This document shows, piece after piece, positions 53,805 to 64,000 of a stretch of 64,000 bases of DNA; the first letter of the stretch is position 1, and every line of letters starts with the position of its first letter. The DNA is from Amaurobius ferox. Lineage: Eukaryota; Arthropoda; Arachnida; Araneae; Amaurobiidae. The stretch spans positions 35,695,256 through 35,759,255 of the forward strand of contig OX578140.1 of NCBI GenBank assembly GCA_951213105.1, given 5' to 3'. The notes under the pieces are model-generated. The model did no database searches, had not been told where the DNA came from, and was given only the letters and a program-made list of their open reading frames with translations. Position numbers and translations under genes: made by a program.

Positions 53805-56740
53805 AAAGCATAGAGAAACTGATTCTGAGCTAAAAACACAGTCCATATGTTAAACGCAAATAAAAATTAATTACAAATTATAATTATTCTGTATAATACT
53901 AATTAGTTTGAATCAAATAATTCCAGTAATAAAATAATTCAAAATTATATTCATATTATTCCATATGTAAATAAAATGGTGTTTTTAATTGATATTCAAA
54001 GGCGAATTTGTTTCAGTGATAATTATGTAATTAATGTACTCGTAATGACTCTATTCTAAGTCTATTGAAATCGCTTTGAGTATATAGTACGAACATGAGC
54101 ATTATAGATTTTTATGTGCAGCATTAGATACGAATTATAAAATATATAACATGCCTTTCATACAATCGTGGGAACAATGAAGGGCTCACAACCACATGCC
54201 TGTGGATCTTTGTGTTTTAATAAAAGATGAAATTCTTAAACAAGTAACTTGCACTATAAGTCAATTTAAAGCAGTTCTGAAATGGTACTTGTTGTATATT
54301 ATGTGAAATCGTAAATAAAATAATTAATTCTTGTCTTGCAATAACTTGCCAAATTTACCAAAGTGCAAGCTCACGTACCTTAGCTACAAATAAACACACT
54401 GATCATTAAATACACAATTTATCTTTAACATTCTATTTATTTTATGTACACTCAATTGTCATTACATACATTATCACTTGCACCCTTCATAATTAACAAA
54501 TTTACAGCAGTCGTTGATTTAAATTCTTCTCAGCAAAGACTTAGGGAAAACTTCGGAGAATATTTTTTTTTAATTTGCCATTATTAAATTTAAACATTTA
54601 AAATGCTTTAAGCTCGGCCATTTACCGCAATATAACAGTCAGTATATACCCCGTTTGTTACAGTAACAGTACATCGATGCAATCAATGCACAGGGATTGG
54701 TTTGGAGCAGTTGATGTGCTAATAAGTATTTATTAACTCTCACGTATTTAATAAATTCTCATTTTCGTCTTACACTACCATTTATCTTGATATCGTCCTT
54801 CTGCGACTATATCATTCCACTTCGAGCCACCATCTCTTTCGAACTCGTCTTTTTTTTTAATATCGTCTCACTCTTTTTGTAAAGCACTCGCATCTTTCCC
54901 ATGCTCCGGAGGAACACGTCCTCCATGAATTTCATTGGACTTGCTTTTCCGCGACCCTCATTAGGCCATCCTTTATGCGATATTAGGGTGCATCCTAATT
55001 GGATCCCATGTAGCTTGAGCTAGTCTTGTCCGGAAGCATCGTTTACCTCCAATGTCGCTATCGTGTTATTTTCCAGCCGTGGATGTCATGGATTTATGGG
55101 TCGTAAACTTCTTCGAGCAAAACTGTCAAATTGCAGAACAGTCGCTTTATACATGTAACCGAAACATAGATGGCTTAATTATCATTTGGAACCTGATACA
55201 TCATTCCGTTTAACGGAGATGTACAAGCGGAACAATAGTATTGAAAATATGACAAACCAAAATTGTAATGTTTATGAACTGCGTTTACCCGAAATTATTT
55301 TCATATCAATATGGAAAATTACGACTGCCAACAGTATATTGTTTTTATCTCAAATAAGTTGACAGCAATCCTGATGCACGCCGTGATGAACTATGCAGAA
55401 ATCAAAAGCTTTGCTCAATGCAATTGTGGATAAAAAAATTTGTTCAAACAGAATAAAAGTAATGTAATGATAATATTATTTGTGTATTAGATAAATAACA
55501 ATGCTATGGCATTTTACAAAGGAAATATTTAATTTTAAGCAAAGGGAATTGTTTTATGTTTTACTTACTAAGAATTATATTTTAATCCGGGCTTTCGAAA
55601 ATGCAAAGATTTTTGTTAAGCTCACATTTGATGTACTAAAAGTAATGCTGAAACAAGATATTCTTTTAAGCCATGGAAAACGAACGAACAAAAATCGTCA
55701 AAATAATTTATTTTCAATAATAAAATATGCAGCATATTGTTTTTCTAATGTATTTTGTTTTCGTTTTATCGTCATGCTTTAATGAGAGAAAATCAAACAT
55801 CCTTTTATATAGATATGCATTGAAGAAAAGCAAAAAGGTATTACTGAATGAATTTTTATAAAAATTCTATAAAATTAAAGTATTATTGATTTGGTAAAAC
55901 ATCAGATTTTAATGATGTAAGCATTAGAATTAAAGCCAAACTAAAAATAAACTCATTTTAAATTTATGTTACACTGATTTCCACTAATTCAATCTTTTAA
56001 AGAGATTCTACTTCACATTTCTATATATAAATATAAAGAAAAACAATTTTATGAATCATAATATAGTGACATACATAAAAAAACTATGCCCATACTATTA
56101 AGCTAAATATAATTTAAACTTTTTTTAAATGGTGCCCTATATCATTAAATATTTTAACATATTTTTCAGTTTGCAAAATTTAAAATTGCTAACTAACATT
56201 CCTATTAATAAAATAGCATCCCTATTAATATATCCATTTAGATTTGTGATAAGGCATTTGTTTAATTATCTATAAATTAAACTGGACTATATTATTCTGT
56301 TTAACAAATTATCGTACAATCTGGCACTGTGCTTACTTTTCGTCACTGTCAGTCAAATCTGTTTAACTTTGCTGCATGGCAATTTACTTATGCTAAATTA
56401 ATTAGAAGAATGCAGTAATTGTTGCATAAGTTTTCCGTAATTTTGAAACTTTCACACTTTTGAGAATACTTTATTTTAACCCTGATCTTCCATAATTAAC
56501 ATTAAACAGGCATTATTTTTAAATTCATATTTCTGAAATTACATTATATTCAAACCCGTTTAGAATAACTGTTTGAAATATATCACATTGTACATGATTT
56601 TTGATTATATAAGAATCTTAAGGTTCGCACCGTAAGAATTTTGTGGTGAACAAAGAAAATACATGTAAGCGCATGAATAGGAAAAACCCCGCATTTATAT
56701 TAATTTTATTAAACTCTTAAGGAGGAGATAAGCACCGTGT
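53805..56740. other. Long AT-rich stretch without recognised gene
   Basis: Mostly featureless. 54780-55110 is somewhat richer in G and C (words such as CTCCGGAGGAACACG) and could be an old TE fragment, but no domain or repeat partner is visible. The frame at 55501-55782 (93 codons) has no known domain. Confidence 0.45.
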
Positions 56741-57450
56741 GAGACCAATATTAAACAACACTGCTTGAATTCACATTCCAATATATTCGTTGGCTTTTTC
56801 TCCTTGTGGTCACATCATTTGGCCTGAGGTCCAGATACGCCCTCCCTGTTCTCATTAGAGACTCTTCAGTGCGATATCGCATCTTCGCACCATTGGCTCT
56901 TTGGGTCTCCAATGAATCTTGGTTTAAGTCTTGACCCTAGGAGATCTTTATCCCAGCCACACCTGCAATCTGTGTGACGTGAATTTATTAGGATCATGAC
57001 TTTCTGGGCCAAGACTGTCATAAAACTATGCCTAAAAGTCTGTTATTTTGTAGTAAACATCAAAACTGCACAAGTTGCCTCCTGGTCTCACAAATATGCT
57101 TGTTTATTAATGTATAGAAAGAATATACACGACCGAACATCCTCCGATTTTATCGCAAATTTATGCCACAATGCACGATTTCGAATCACTGCGCAATGGA
57201 AAACATTGGACAAGTATGATACAAAATGCCGGATGCGTCCGATTCGTACGTCACATTCTGGCGTACGTGTAAATAGTCAATAGGAAATCGACTATGCTAT
57301 GTCGATTTAGAAAGTTTACACCTCCCTCTAGCGGCAAACTGAAGAAGTTAGTATTACTATCTGGAAAATGAAGCCAGATAGGAAAGCATATTCGATAACA
57401 ACGTTAAATTTAATATGGAAGGACGTGTGGTTGTGGTTTGTACGCAGTAA
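56741..57450. other. Slightly GC-richer non-coding stretch
   Basis: Contains words such as GGCCTGAGGTCCAGATACGC and CTAGGAGATCTTTATCCCAG and a 95-codon frame at 56996-57283. None of this is recognisable as a gene. An unidentified mobile-element remnant is possible. Confidence 0.35.
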
Positions 57451-57737
57451 GGCTCCTAAATATACAGACTTGCGCAACAGCGGCCATCTTGACTCCCAGT
57501 TGAAGGGATGGCGTACATTGCAAAAAGAGAGTAGCTTACTCTTTTATTTTACGGAGTTTCAAGGAAATCGAAACATTCTAGACTATTTTCTTGAAAGATT
57601 GGTAAATTTTTTGAAAGCATTAAGCACTTAGTTTACATCTAAATTGCGTATCAAATATCAACCATGTAACATGCGCGCGTCAATAACTGACTGGACCCGT
57701 AAAATGGAGATTCCGTCAGTCTGTATATATAGAAGCC
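57451..57737 (-). mobile_element. MITE family M, copy 2
   Basis: Ends GGCTCCTAAATATACAGACT and AGTCTGTATATATAGAAGCC are inverted repeats. Interior CAGCGGCCATCTTGACTCCC is the complement of copy 1 at 24762-25068. CAGTAA lies directly before the left end (57445-57450) and TCAGTAA directly after the right end, a possible short target duplication. Confidence 0.75.
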
Positions 57738-59149
57738 TCAGTAAATGTGAGGAAATGATAAAAAATGAGGTCAAAGAAAAGCGATAATTATGCAAATGTA
57801 TAATTTACTAATGAAGTTCTTCTGGAGGAAATGGCGGGAAATGCGCATTGAAAAATAATAATCGGTGTAAAAAACTACTTTTCATTTATTTTGAATCATC
57901 TTTTTTGCAGTAAATAATGAACGCTGTATGAAAATTTCAAACAAATAATGCAGTCAATTAATATGTCTTTCCGCTGGCCTCATATTTTACCGCCTGTGTA
58001 CATGTCATGTGCAAACCGCACGACTTCCCATACTAAATAGAAAACTCTGCACAAATTTAATTAATAAGTTTCGCCCATCTTGCTTCGTTTTCGAGATGAA
58101 CAAACTTTCTCAATCGATAGCTCGTAGTCGCTTTCCTAATAGTAGACCCTGCTTCTTCAGTTCTAGAAAGCTTTAAGTGAGAGTTAAACGGATACAGACT
58201 TGTGAAGGAATTCTGTATTCTTTTAATCTGCGTATGATAAAGTCAGTTTGATTTTAATTATTTATTAAAACAACAGATCCATATGTACTCTAGAGTGTGC
58301 AGATACCCACATTATAAAGTGCTTAAAACTCCTTCGGAATATTTGCCTTCAAAAACACAAATAAAATACTTATTCAAACTTCGGATTAGTAGAATATTAT
58401 TAACGACCCTTGGGGACCATTAATTTTCCGTAGGACGAGAAGCCATCCTTTCTTCAAAGAAAAACAGTCATACCACAAGATTTTGCTCATGAAGTTCATT
58501 TTATTCATATGTCTGGATTTAGAACAAATATTTGTGAGCTATAGATTATTATATGCGTTTTCTGTGCCAATAACTAATTTTAAATGTTATTGTGAATGTC
58601 GTGTAGTTAAGAAATATTATGATTTATAAAGTTCTTGAAGAGTAAGGCTAGCAGGTTAAGAATTTATTACAGAATAAAGTCAATATGTAATAAAGTGTTT
58701 AACTATGCATTGCATATTCTGTACATGGCTAAATTTTTTCACAATAATTTGTATACCCTTGTGCGATCAGTATAATAAAAATAAAAAGTTTAGCCATGCG
58801 TTTGCGCCTAACATAAGTTTAGCATAGGTGCCAAACAGAACATTCTGCTATTTTTTAGAAATCTGTAATATACTTATAAATATGTCTAATATTTTGTAAA
58901 GTGATACATAAGCAGGCATATATGGCCTGGAAAGGCTTTTCGACTCCCCTGTACCGCTTCTGGGGAAAATAATTATAAATTTAACTTCGTTATATTTCGC
59001 GCTGTGGTGGATATTATATGTGCGCAAATATTTAGTTCCAGATCAACGAAGAAATTTCGAAGTACCTGAGAGACATTTTGCAAACCCCAAATTTTTCTAC
59101 AAACCTGGAATAAAAATTTGGCTCCATTAGCTGTCTCTGGCTCCATACT
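57738..59149. other. AT-rich non-coding stretch
   Basis: No gene. ATTATTAACGACCCTTGGGG plus ACCATTAAT at about 58397 recurs with one change at 62991, so a short dispersed repeat has one end here. A TGCGCAAATATTTAGTTCCA part near 59022 resembles 59437 on the other side of the SINE. Confidence 0.45.
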
Positions 59150-59424
59150 CTGTCCCGTCGTGTGTGTGTACTAATTCCCCCGTGGTGAAGGGGCGACTAC
59201 GCACCACGTCCAAAAGACTCCCAGGGTGTCCCATGGCGAAGGGGAGGAGATTTGCAGCTTCACTTTTATAGAGGTCCTCCAAATGGTGGAAGTCTGACTT
59301 GGCCTCGACATGACAAGATACATGCCCGCTGGCGGGTTTCGAATCCACAACCCGGAAATCCAGCGATCAGACGGAAACGCATGCCCTTGACAGCTCAACC
59401 ACCGGATCGGCCTGTCCCGTCGTT
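59150..59424 (-). mobile_element. tRNA-derived SINE with 12 bp target duplication
   Basis: CTGTCCCGTCGT occurs at about 59150-59161 and 59413-59424. On the minus strand, just inside, lies a tRNA-like head with an A-box-like GGTGGTTGAGCTGTCAAGG and a B-box-like part GTTGTGGATTCGAAACCC. The body follows, with CCACCATTTGGAGGACCTC and CCATGGGACACCCTGGGAGT. Open frames here on both strands are SINE sequence, not genes. It differs from SINE family S. Confidence 0.7.
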
Positions 59425-59989
59425 GATACTATAAGTGCGCAAAGATTCAGTCTTTTAGTTAAGTCTCCGAGGGGACTTCTGGAAGTGCTGAAAAGACAAA
59501 ATATGTTATAGACGTTATACGTATGAAACATTCTTGGTAACATTTTGAAAACCTAACATTATTTTGAAAACCCTAAACTACATAACCCTAAACTACATAG
59601 CTCGGACATATCAGTGCCCCCAAAACAGATAAGTATTGCAAATAAAATTGCCAGTTGCAGAAATTTAAATTTATTTATTTCTACATTATATTTATTAAGA
59701 AATAATGTTTGATTTAGTTTCTAGCTGGTGTAATACATTAAAAGTAGAAATGAAGGCATCTGAAACAAAAAGTCTTAAAAACAGTAAAGTATAAACAAGA
59801 CTAATTCAACTCTTAGATCTAATGAGATACGAATAGTCGTTAACAACCATGAAAACTAGCAAATTTAAAACGTACGTCCAGGCAACGAAATTATTCGGAT
59901 ATTACAACAGAATCTACGTCTAATTATAATTTATCTTCACTGTTTCACTCCATTTCTGCACAGCACTTTGATTCCATATAACGAATAAA
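59425..59989. other. AT-rich spacer
   Basis: A short direct repeat CCCTAAACTACATA occurs at 59571-59599. Nothing else recognised. Confidence 0.4.
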
Positions 59990-60240
59990 ATCCTCCGGAT
60001 TTCATTCGTTTTTCTTGCTTCCTTTTAGTCACACTAGGTGTCGCCACCATAATTACTTCTAACGTATAGCCATTTTGCTGTTTATGCGGTCTGCTTGGTC
60101 TTTTATTTGGCGTTTAAGTACAGGATTGTTCGCTCCGAAGATAAGTTCCAATGATTTCCCAAATGCACATCTGCTTACCACACAATATTTGCGTAGCATT
60201 TTGCCGTATGGTTTAACTCATTTAAAACAAGTTCTATTTT
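59990..60240 (+). repeat. R5 diverged block, copy 2
   Basis: Partner of 50680-50930, with CCTTTTAGTCACACTAGGTG, TCGCCACC, TATAGCCATTTTGCTG, GTTTAAGTACAGG and ATTTCCCAAATGC in the same order. Confidence 0.6.
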
Positions 60241-60941
60241 AAATCTGAAATTTTACATTTAATTCTTGTTTATTTAAAATGCTCCTCCAATTATACAAGT
60301 TTTGTGGCAGTTGTGGCGAAGTCAATTTAACTAAGGCTAAAATTCAACTGTTGAATAGGGTTATGTTTCTTTGTAACATTGAGTTACAGATCCTCTAGGT
60401 GGCAAATTCAGATCGAAAATCTATATTTATCATTCAACTAGGGTAACACTCGTGACCGGAAACTGGAGCGAAGCACGGCTACATGTTTGTTTCATGAAAT
60501 TAGTAAAAAAAAACTCAAAATATTAAACACTAAATAATTAAAGCACAAAGCAGACAAACTTGTTTAATTATACAATGTTTTTATAAACGAATAGAAAATT
60601 TTGTTTGGCGTGCGAATTTTTTAACATTAATTTTTCTCCATAGACTTAACATTATCTGACCTTTGATCTCAGTTACCTCAATAGTTAGATCGAAATATAA
60701 AATTCAGGCTTAGCACATGACCTGAAACATCATTAATTCAAGCTATGTACAAAATTTTATTCGAATAGGTTGAGGTTTACTATATCAAAGAAAGTTTCAC
60801 ATAGAATCAAATTTGAGTCGATGTTAAGTAAACTACACTCTGAACACTCTTTATTTTAACTAAAACGTAAAAAAATATGAAGTTCGAACTACTTAAGACT
60901 ATAATACAATATCGATAGTCTGCTATGGCTTGCATTAAATG
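60241..60941. other. AT-rich spacer
   Basis: No gene recognised. Confidence 0.4.
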
Positions 60942-62352
60942 TACACTGCTCACAAATGAAATCGCAAAACAATAAAGTTGCAGGTGTAGCTTTATATAAA
61001 TCAGGCAAAGAAAACAGCAAGGCGAGATATACAAATGAACACAGTTTCGTTACGCATAGTGACGTAACACCATGCCGAACAGCATAAAAGCGTCAAGTCA
61101 AGGAGGAGCAATTTCACAGCTAAATTGTAACGTCATTGGTTTCAGGTTGTAAAAATCATCACAGTATGCCGAGAGTACGTCGACGCACCGCATACGTTCA
61201 GTTATCGTTAACGGAACGGCAAAAAATCGTTGTTTATGTGAAAGGGGATTGAGCATTCAAGGGATCGCTAAACTATTGGGTAGTGATGTGAGCACAGTTA
61301 AACGGTGTATGTTACGGTTCGTGAGAGACAACGAAACGACACGAAGATCAGGTAGTGGAACTTCCAGGTGTACCAGACCACATGAAATTCGTATACTTTT
61401 GAGAAGCGTTGCAAGGGAGCCGTTTACCACAGCAACCGTGTTACAATGATATTTATCCCACACTACAGGTAACATGGTTTCGACGCAAACAATTCGAAAC
61501 CGTTTGCATGACGCAGGACTCCGAGGTAGACGACATTTTCGACACCTACCGTTTCAACGTCTTCACCGTTTACGTCGCCTCCAGTGGTGTCAAATGAGAC
61601 GCAATTGATAGACAAAATGGCAAAACATTCTGTTCACGGATGAATCACGATTCTGTTTTGGCATGCCAAGTGGCCGTACTCGCGTATGACGGCGCTTTCA
61701 ACCACGCCACCTGGAAGCTTTTTCTATCAGTCACCATACAACCCCCTAAGTGGTATCAATGTTTGGGGTGGTATAACATTTGGTGGACGAACGCATTTGG
61801 GTCATGTTTCTGGCAGTATCACGTCTCAACGATACGTCTCTGACATTGTGAGACCTGTGGAACAGCCATATCTGTCAACCTGGCATGTACTGCTTGTTCA
61901 GCAGGATAATACCAGGCCACATACTGCACGGGTAACTGTGAATAGTCAAACAATATTTTAATATCCTACCGTGGCCAACATATTCTCCGGATTTGTCGTC
62001 AATTAAGCATATCTGGGACATCATGGATCGCCGATTAAGAGAACTCCCAATTCCAGCAAAGCATGTTCACTGTTCAGTTATAAGCCCAATTGTATGCTAT
62101 GTGGAATGCTATTCCTTTGCACACCATTGACCATATCTCATTGACGGGATTCCTCGTCGTATTCAATCCTGCATAGCCGCTCGTAGTGGGCCTATTCCAT
62201 ATTGATCTAATGTTTAATAAAGTTCCATGCTTTCATTTTCCAAGTATGATTTTTTATCATTTGCACATCTCCATGTTACAATTATATTTTGTAAATTTCA
62301 TAAGGATACATCAATGTCTTCATGGTGTTGCAATTTCAGTTGTGAGCAGTAT
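60942..62352 (+). mobile_element. Tc1-like transposon, inactive
   Basis: Ends CACTGCTCACAAATGAAATC (from 60944) and GCAATTTCAGTTGTGAGCAG (to about 62349) form imperfect inverted repeats of at least 30 bp with TA at both edges. One transposase gene on the + strand fills the interior. The length of about 1.4 kb is normal for a Tc1 element. Confidence 0.85.
61166..62190 (+). pseudogene. Tc1-like transposase pseudogene
   Basis: From ATG at 61166: MPRVRRRTAYVQLSLTERQ, then a frameshift near 61247. After it comes the homeodomain-like DNA-binding helix (GLSIQGIAKLLGSDVSTVKR) and the basic linker. The catalytic core is readable with shifts: ILFTDESRFCFG (first Asp), NVWGGITFGGRTHLG, LLVQQDNTRPHTARV (second Asp) and WPTYSPDLSSIKHIWDIMDR. 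In active DD34E Tc1 enzymes the last motif reads IEH. Here the third catalytic Glu has become Lys. Several in-frame stops (for example at 61448 and near 61604) add to the decay. An active enzyme would excise the element and join it at TA. It is flanked by its inverted repeats and has no accessory genes. Confidence 0.87.
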
Positions 62353-62825
62353 ATATATTCGAAATCATGGAATCGGGAATCCAATGCATCCTATGTTTAA
62401 AAATTCAGAAATTAATAGTTTATGAAAATAGAGAGTTTATGAACTACTGTTCTCTTGATTTTATCAATTCCAATATTATAGCACCAAATTTCATCCGGAA
62501 TGCTTAATCATTTTAAAAGATGTTGTGCTACCAGTCTAGCAAACTTTATATGCCATTGCATAATCCCAGCATTTAAGAAATGCTGGATTTCTGAAAATCT
62601 TCTCAACAGGTGTGAATACAATTCAATAATGAAAATTGTAACCGTACTTCAACACTTTCCATCAATATATACTATGGATTGTAATGACCGCGAAAAACAC
62701 AAATATATTAGCGATTCTCTTGCATATACTCCTATAAATACTTTTCCTACTTCTTTTACGAAATTTAACATCCCCAAAATATTTAACATCCCCAAAATAT
62801 TTAACAGGTTCTACAACATCACTGT
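62353..62825. other. AT-rich non-coding stretch
   Basis: A 121-codon frame at 62500-62865 has no domain. It includes a 19 bp tandem duplication around ACATCCCCAAAATATTTA at 62769-62805. Confidence 0.45.
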
Positions 62826-62881
62826 GCATGTATCCTTCCTATTAAACATAAATTTCAATGTTTAATAAGAAAGATACATGC
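62826..62881. repeat. Imperfect 24 bp-arm hairpin
   Basis: Arms about 62826-62849 and 62858-62881 (GCATGTATCCTTCCTATTAA plus ACAT, and its complement) have two mismatches and an 8-base loop. Confidence 0.9.
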
Positions 62882-64000
62882 AAAACAATTCAAAATATTC
62901 GAAATAAAAAGAATACAGACTGAACTTATATTCAAACCTCCCCAATCCAGAACGGAAACTACTCATTCCAACTTCCAGATTTGCTTGAGATTATTAACGA
63001 CCCTTGAGGACCATTAATCTTGCATACACCTTCAAGCTATGCTGTTCCACAGGAAAGGCAGGCGTGCCAAACAATTTTTCTGGAGAATTATGGTTCATTA
63101 TTATGAATATATATATGTATAAGCTAATAGTTTTATACATGAAATAAATGTCATACTCTAGTTCAATATAATTTAAGAAGTTATCTGAATTTCGACAATG
63201 AGGAATTGAAATTAAATATCTAACAAAGGGAAAACAATGATACCTGAGAATTAACCATGTTCTAAATTTAATACTAAAAAGATGATATATGTATGTAATA
63301 ACCATAAAAGAAAATGGACAAATAAAAGCAAGATACCACAAATTGACCGGGGGGAGTTGTGACTCCCCCCTCTCGGGTTAAGCAATCTTTATGTCCCGAC
63401 AATACTCCCGGTAGCCAGTACTTCGCCATAGATGAAAAATACTTCTGTACTAAAACACGTATGTGGAGAACCAAGCTAAAATATTTCACTGAAATTGACA
63501 GAAAAAAGAATCACCAAATCTCTCCTTTTCAAACTGCATGCTAAAGTACATAAAATGCTTGAAACACGCAGTCCAACTTTAAGACCCGACTATAAAAAAC
63601 AAATATAATATGACCCAAACCTAATTAAAATCAAATAAAAACATACAAAATTACTAAAATATACCTTTCAGTCAAGCGAATATTATTCTAAAACCACTTC
63701 GGAAGATCCATCCTCTGCCCTTAATCGAATCAAATATGCTAATTTACAACGACCTCAACCACCATACCTCTATCGAGCAATTCTCTTTCTTTCACTTACC
63801 CTATTTATGTCCAAGTACTTTTTGTAATAAACAGTTACTGTTGTGTCGAAGAATCAACATATTATGCCCCTAAAAAACCTTTTGGGGATACCCTATCTAA
63901 TTGCCATTGGCAAAAAATTTTGGTCACATTCATATCCATCTCTTTCATAGCTGTTCAGTCTTTTACTCTGCTTTAGTTGATTAATGACAATATTTCTGAA
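62882..64000. other. AT-rich non-coding stretch
   Basis: No gene recognised. 62991-63020 carries the short repeat shared with 58397. A GGGGGGAGT / ACTCCCCCC inverted pair lies at 63350-63370. Frames of 61-115 codons show no domain. Confidence 0.45.

Noticed and set aside
59127..59434. Overlapping 60-75 codon frames as a gene
   Set aside because: They lie entirely in the tRNA-derived SINE.
62500..62865. 121-codon protein gene
   Set aside because: No domain; it spans a 19 bp tandem duplication and the hairpin at 62826, and has the same composition as neighbouring non-coding DNA.

Overview
This window looks like AT-rich, repeat-dense non-coding DNA from an animal nuclear genome, most likely an arthropod. 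A chelicerate (spider-like) source is my guess from the style of the repeats and from the mariner-type and pogo-type relics; it is not proven. There are no operons or ribosome-binding sites, and no long open frames outside simple repeats and dead transposases. The one convincing host coding feature is a single spliced exon at 51918-52187. It encodes one immunoglobulin domain, has an AG acceptor and a GT donor, and is in phase 1-1. I therefore read much of the window as intron of a large Ig-superfamily gene on the + strand, or as intergenic DNA beside it.

Layout. 0-5 kb: a palindromic hAT-like MITE, a compound (AC)n microsatellite, and two inverted copies of a dispersed repeat (called A here). 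7-18 kb: diverged tandem repeats, a tRNA-derived SINE, a TGAC/GTCA-rich tract, a 1 kb element with very long terminal inverted repeats, and three diverged direct copies of a ~400 bp block (R1) carrying TAATTA motifs. 16-20 kb: more copies of A. 21.5-22.9 kb: a pogo-like DNA transposon relic with a PHD-type zinc-binding tail. 23-30 kb: a tiny retroposed hairpin element, a MITE, several palindromes and a LINE RNase H fragment.

30.7-41 kb: a complex of old tandem and dispersed repeats (R2), whose core resembles an octamer/homeodomain site. SINEs with an internal tRNA-like part and another tiny hairpin element lie inside it. 41-46 kb: a degenerate minisatellite, two tandem tiny hairpin elements that share three copies of one target repeat, and a SINE. 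46.7-50.1 kb: a 24 bp minisatellite, a complete but dead mariner-superfamily element with ~180 bp inverted repeats, and a rearranged derivative of it. 50.7-52.2 kb: diverged duplicates of sequences found elsewhere in the window, then the Ig exon. 53-64 kb: a TTAA-flanked MITE, hairpins, a second copy of the 24.8 kb MITE, another tRNA-derived SINE and a dead Tc1-like element.

How the parts relate. The mobile elements all appear inactive. The most unusual signals are the ~58-70 bp hairpin elements with 13-15 bp target duplications, which resemble the 3' end of the SINE at 9.2-9.5 kb, and the diverged R1 and R2 blocks that keep homeodomain- or octamer-like cores near an Ig-superfamily exon. All repeat relationships were found by eye, so boundaries are approximate unless a perfect duplication is stated.
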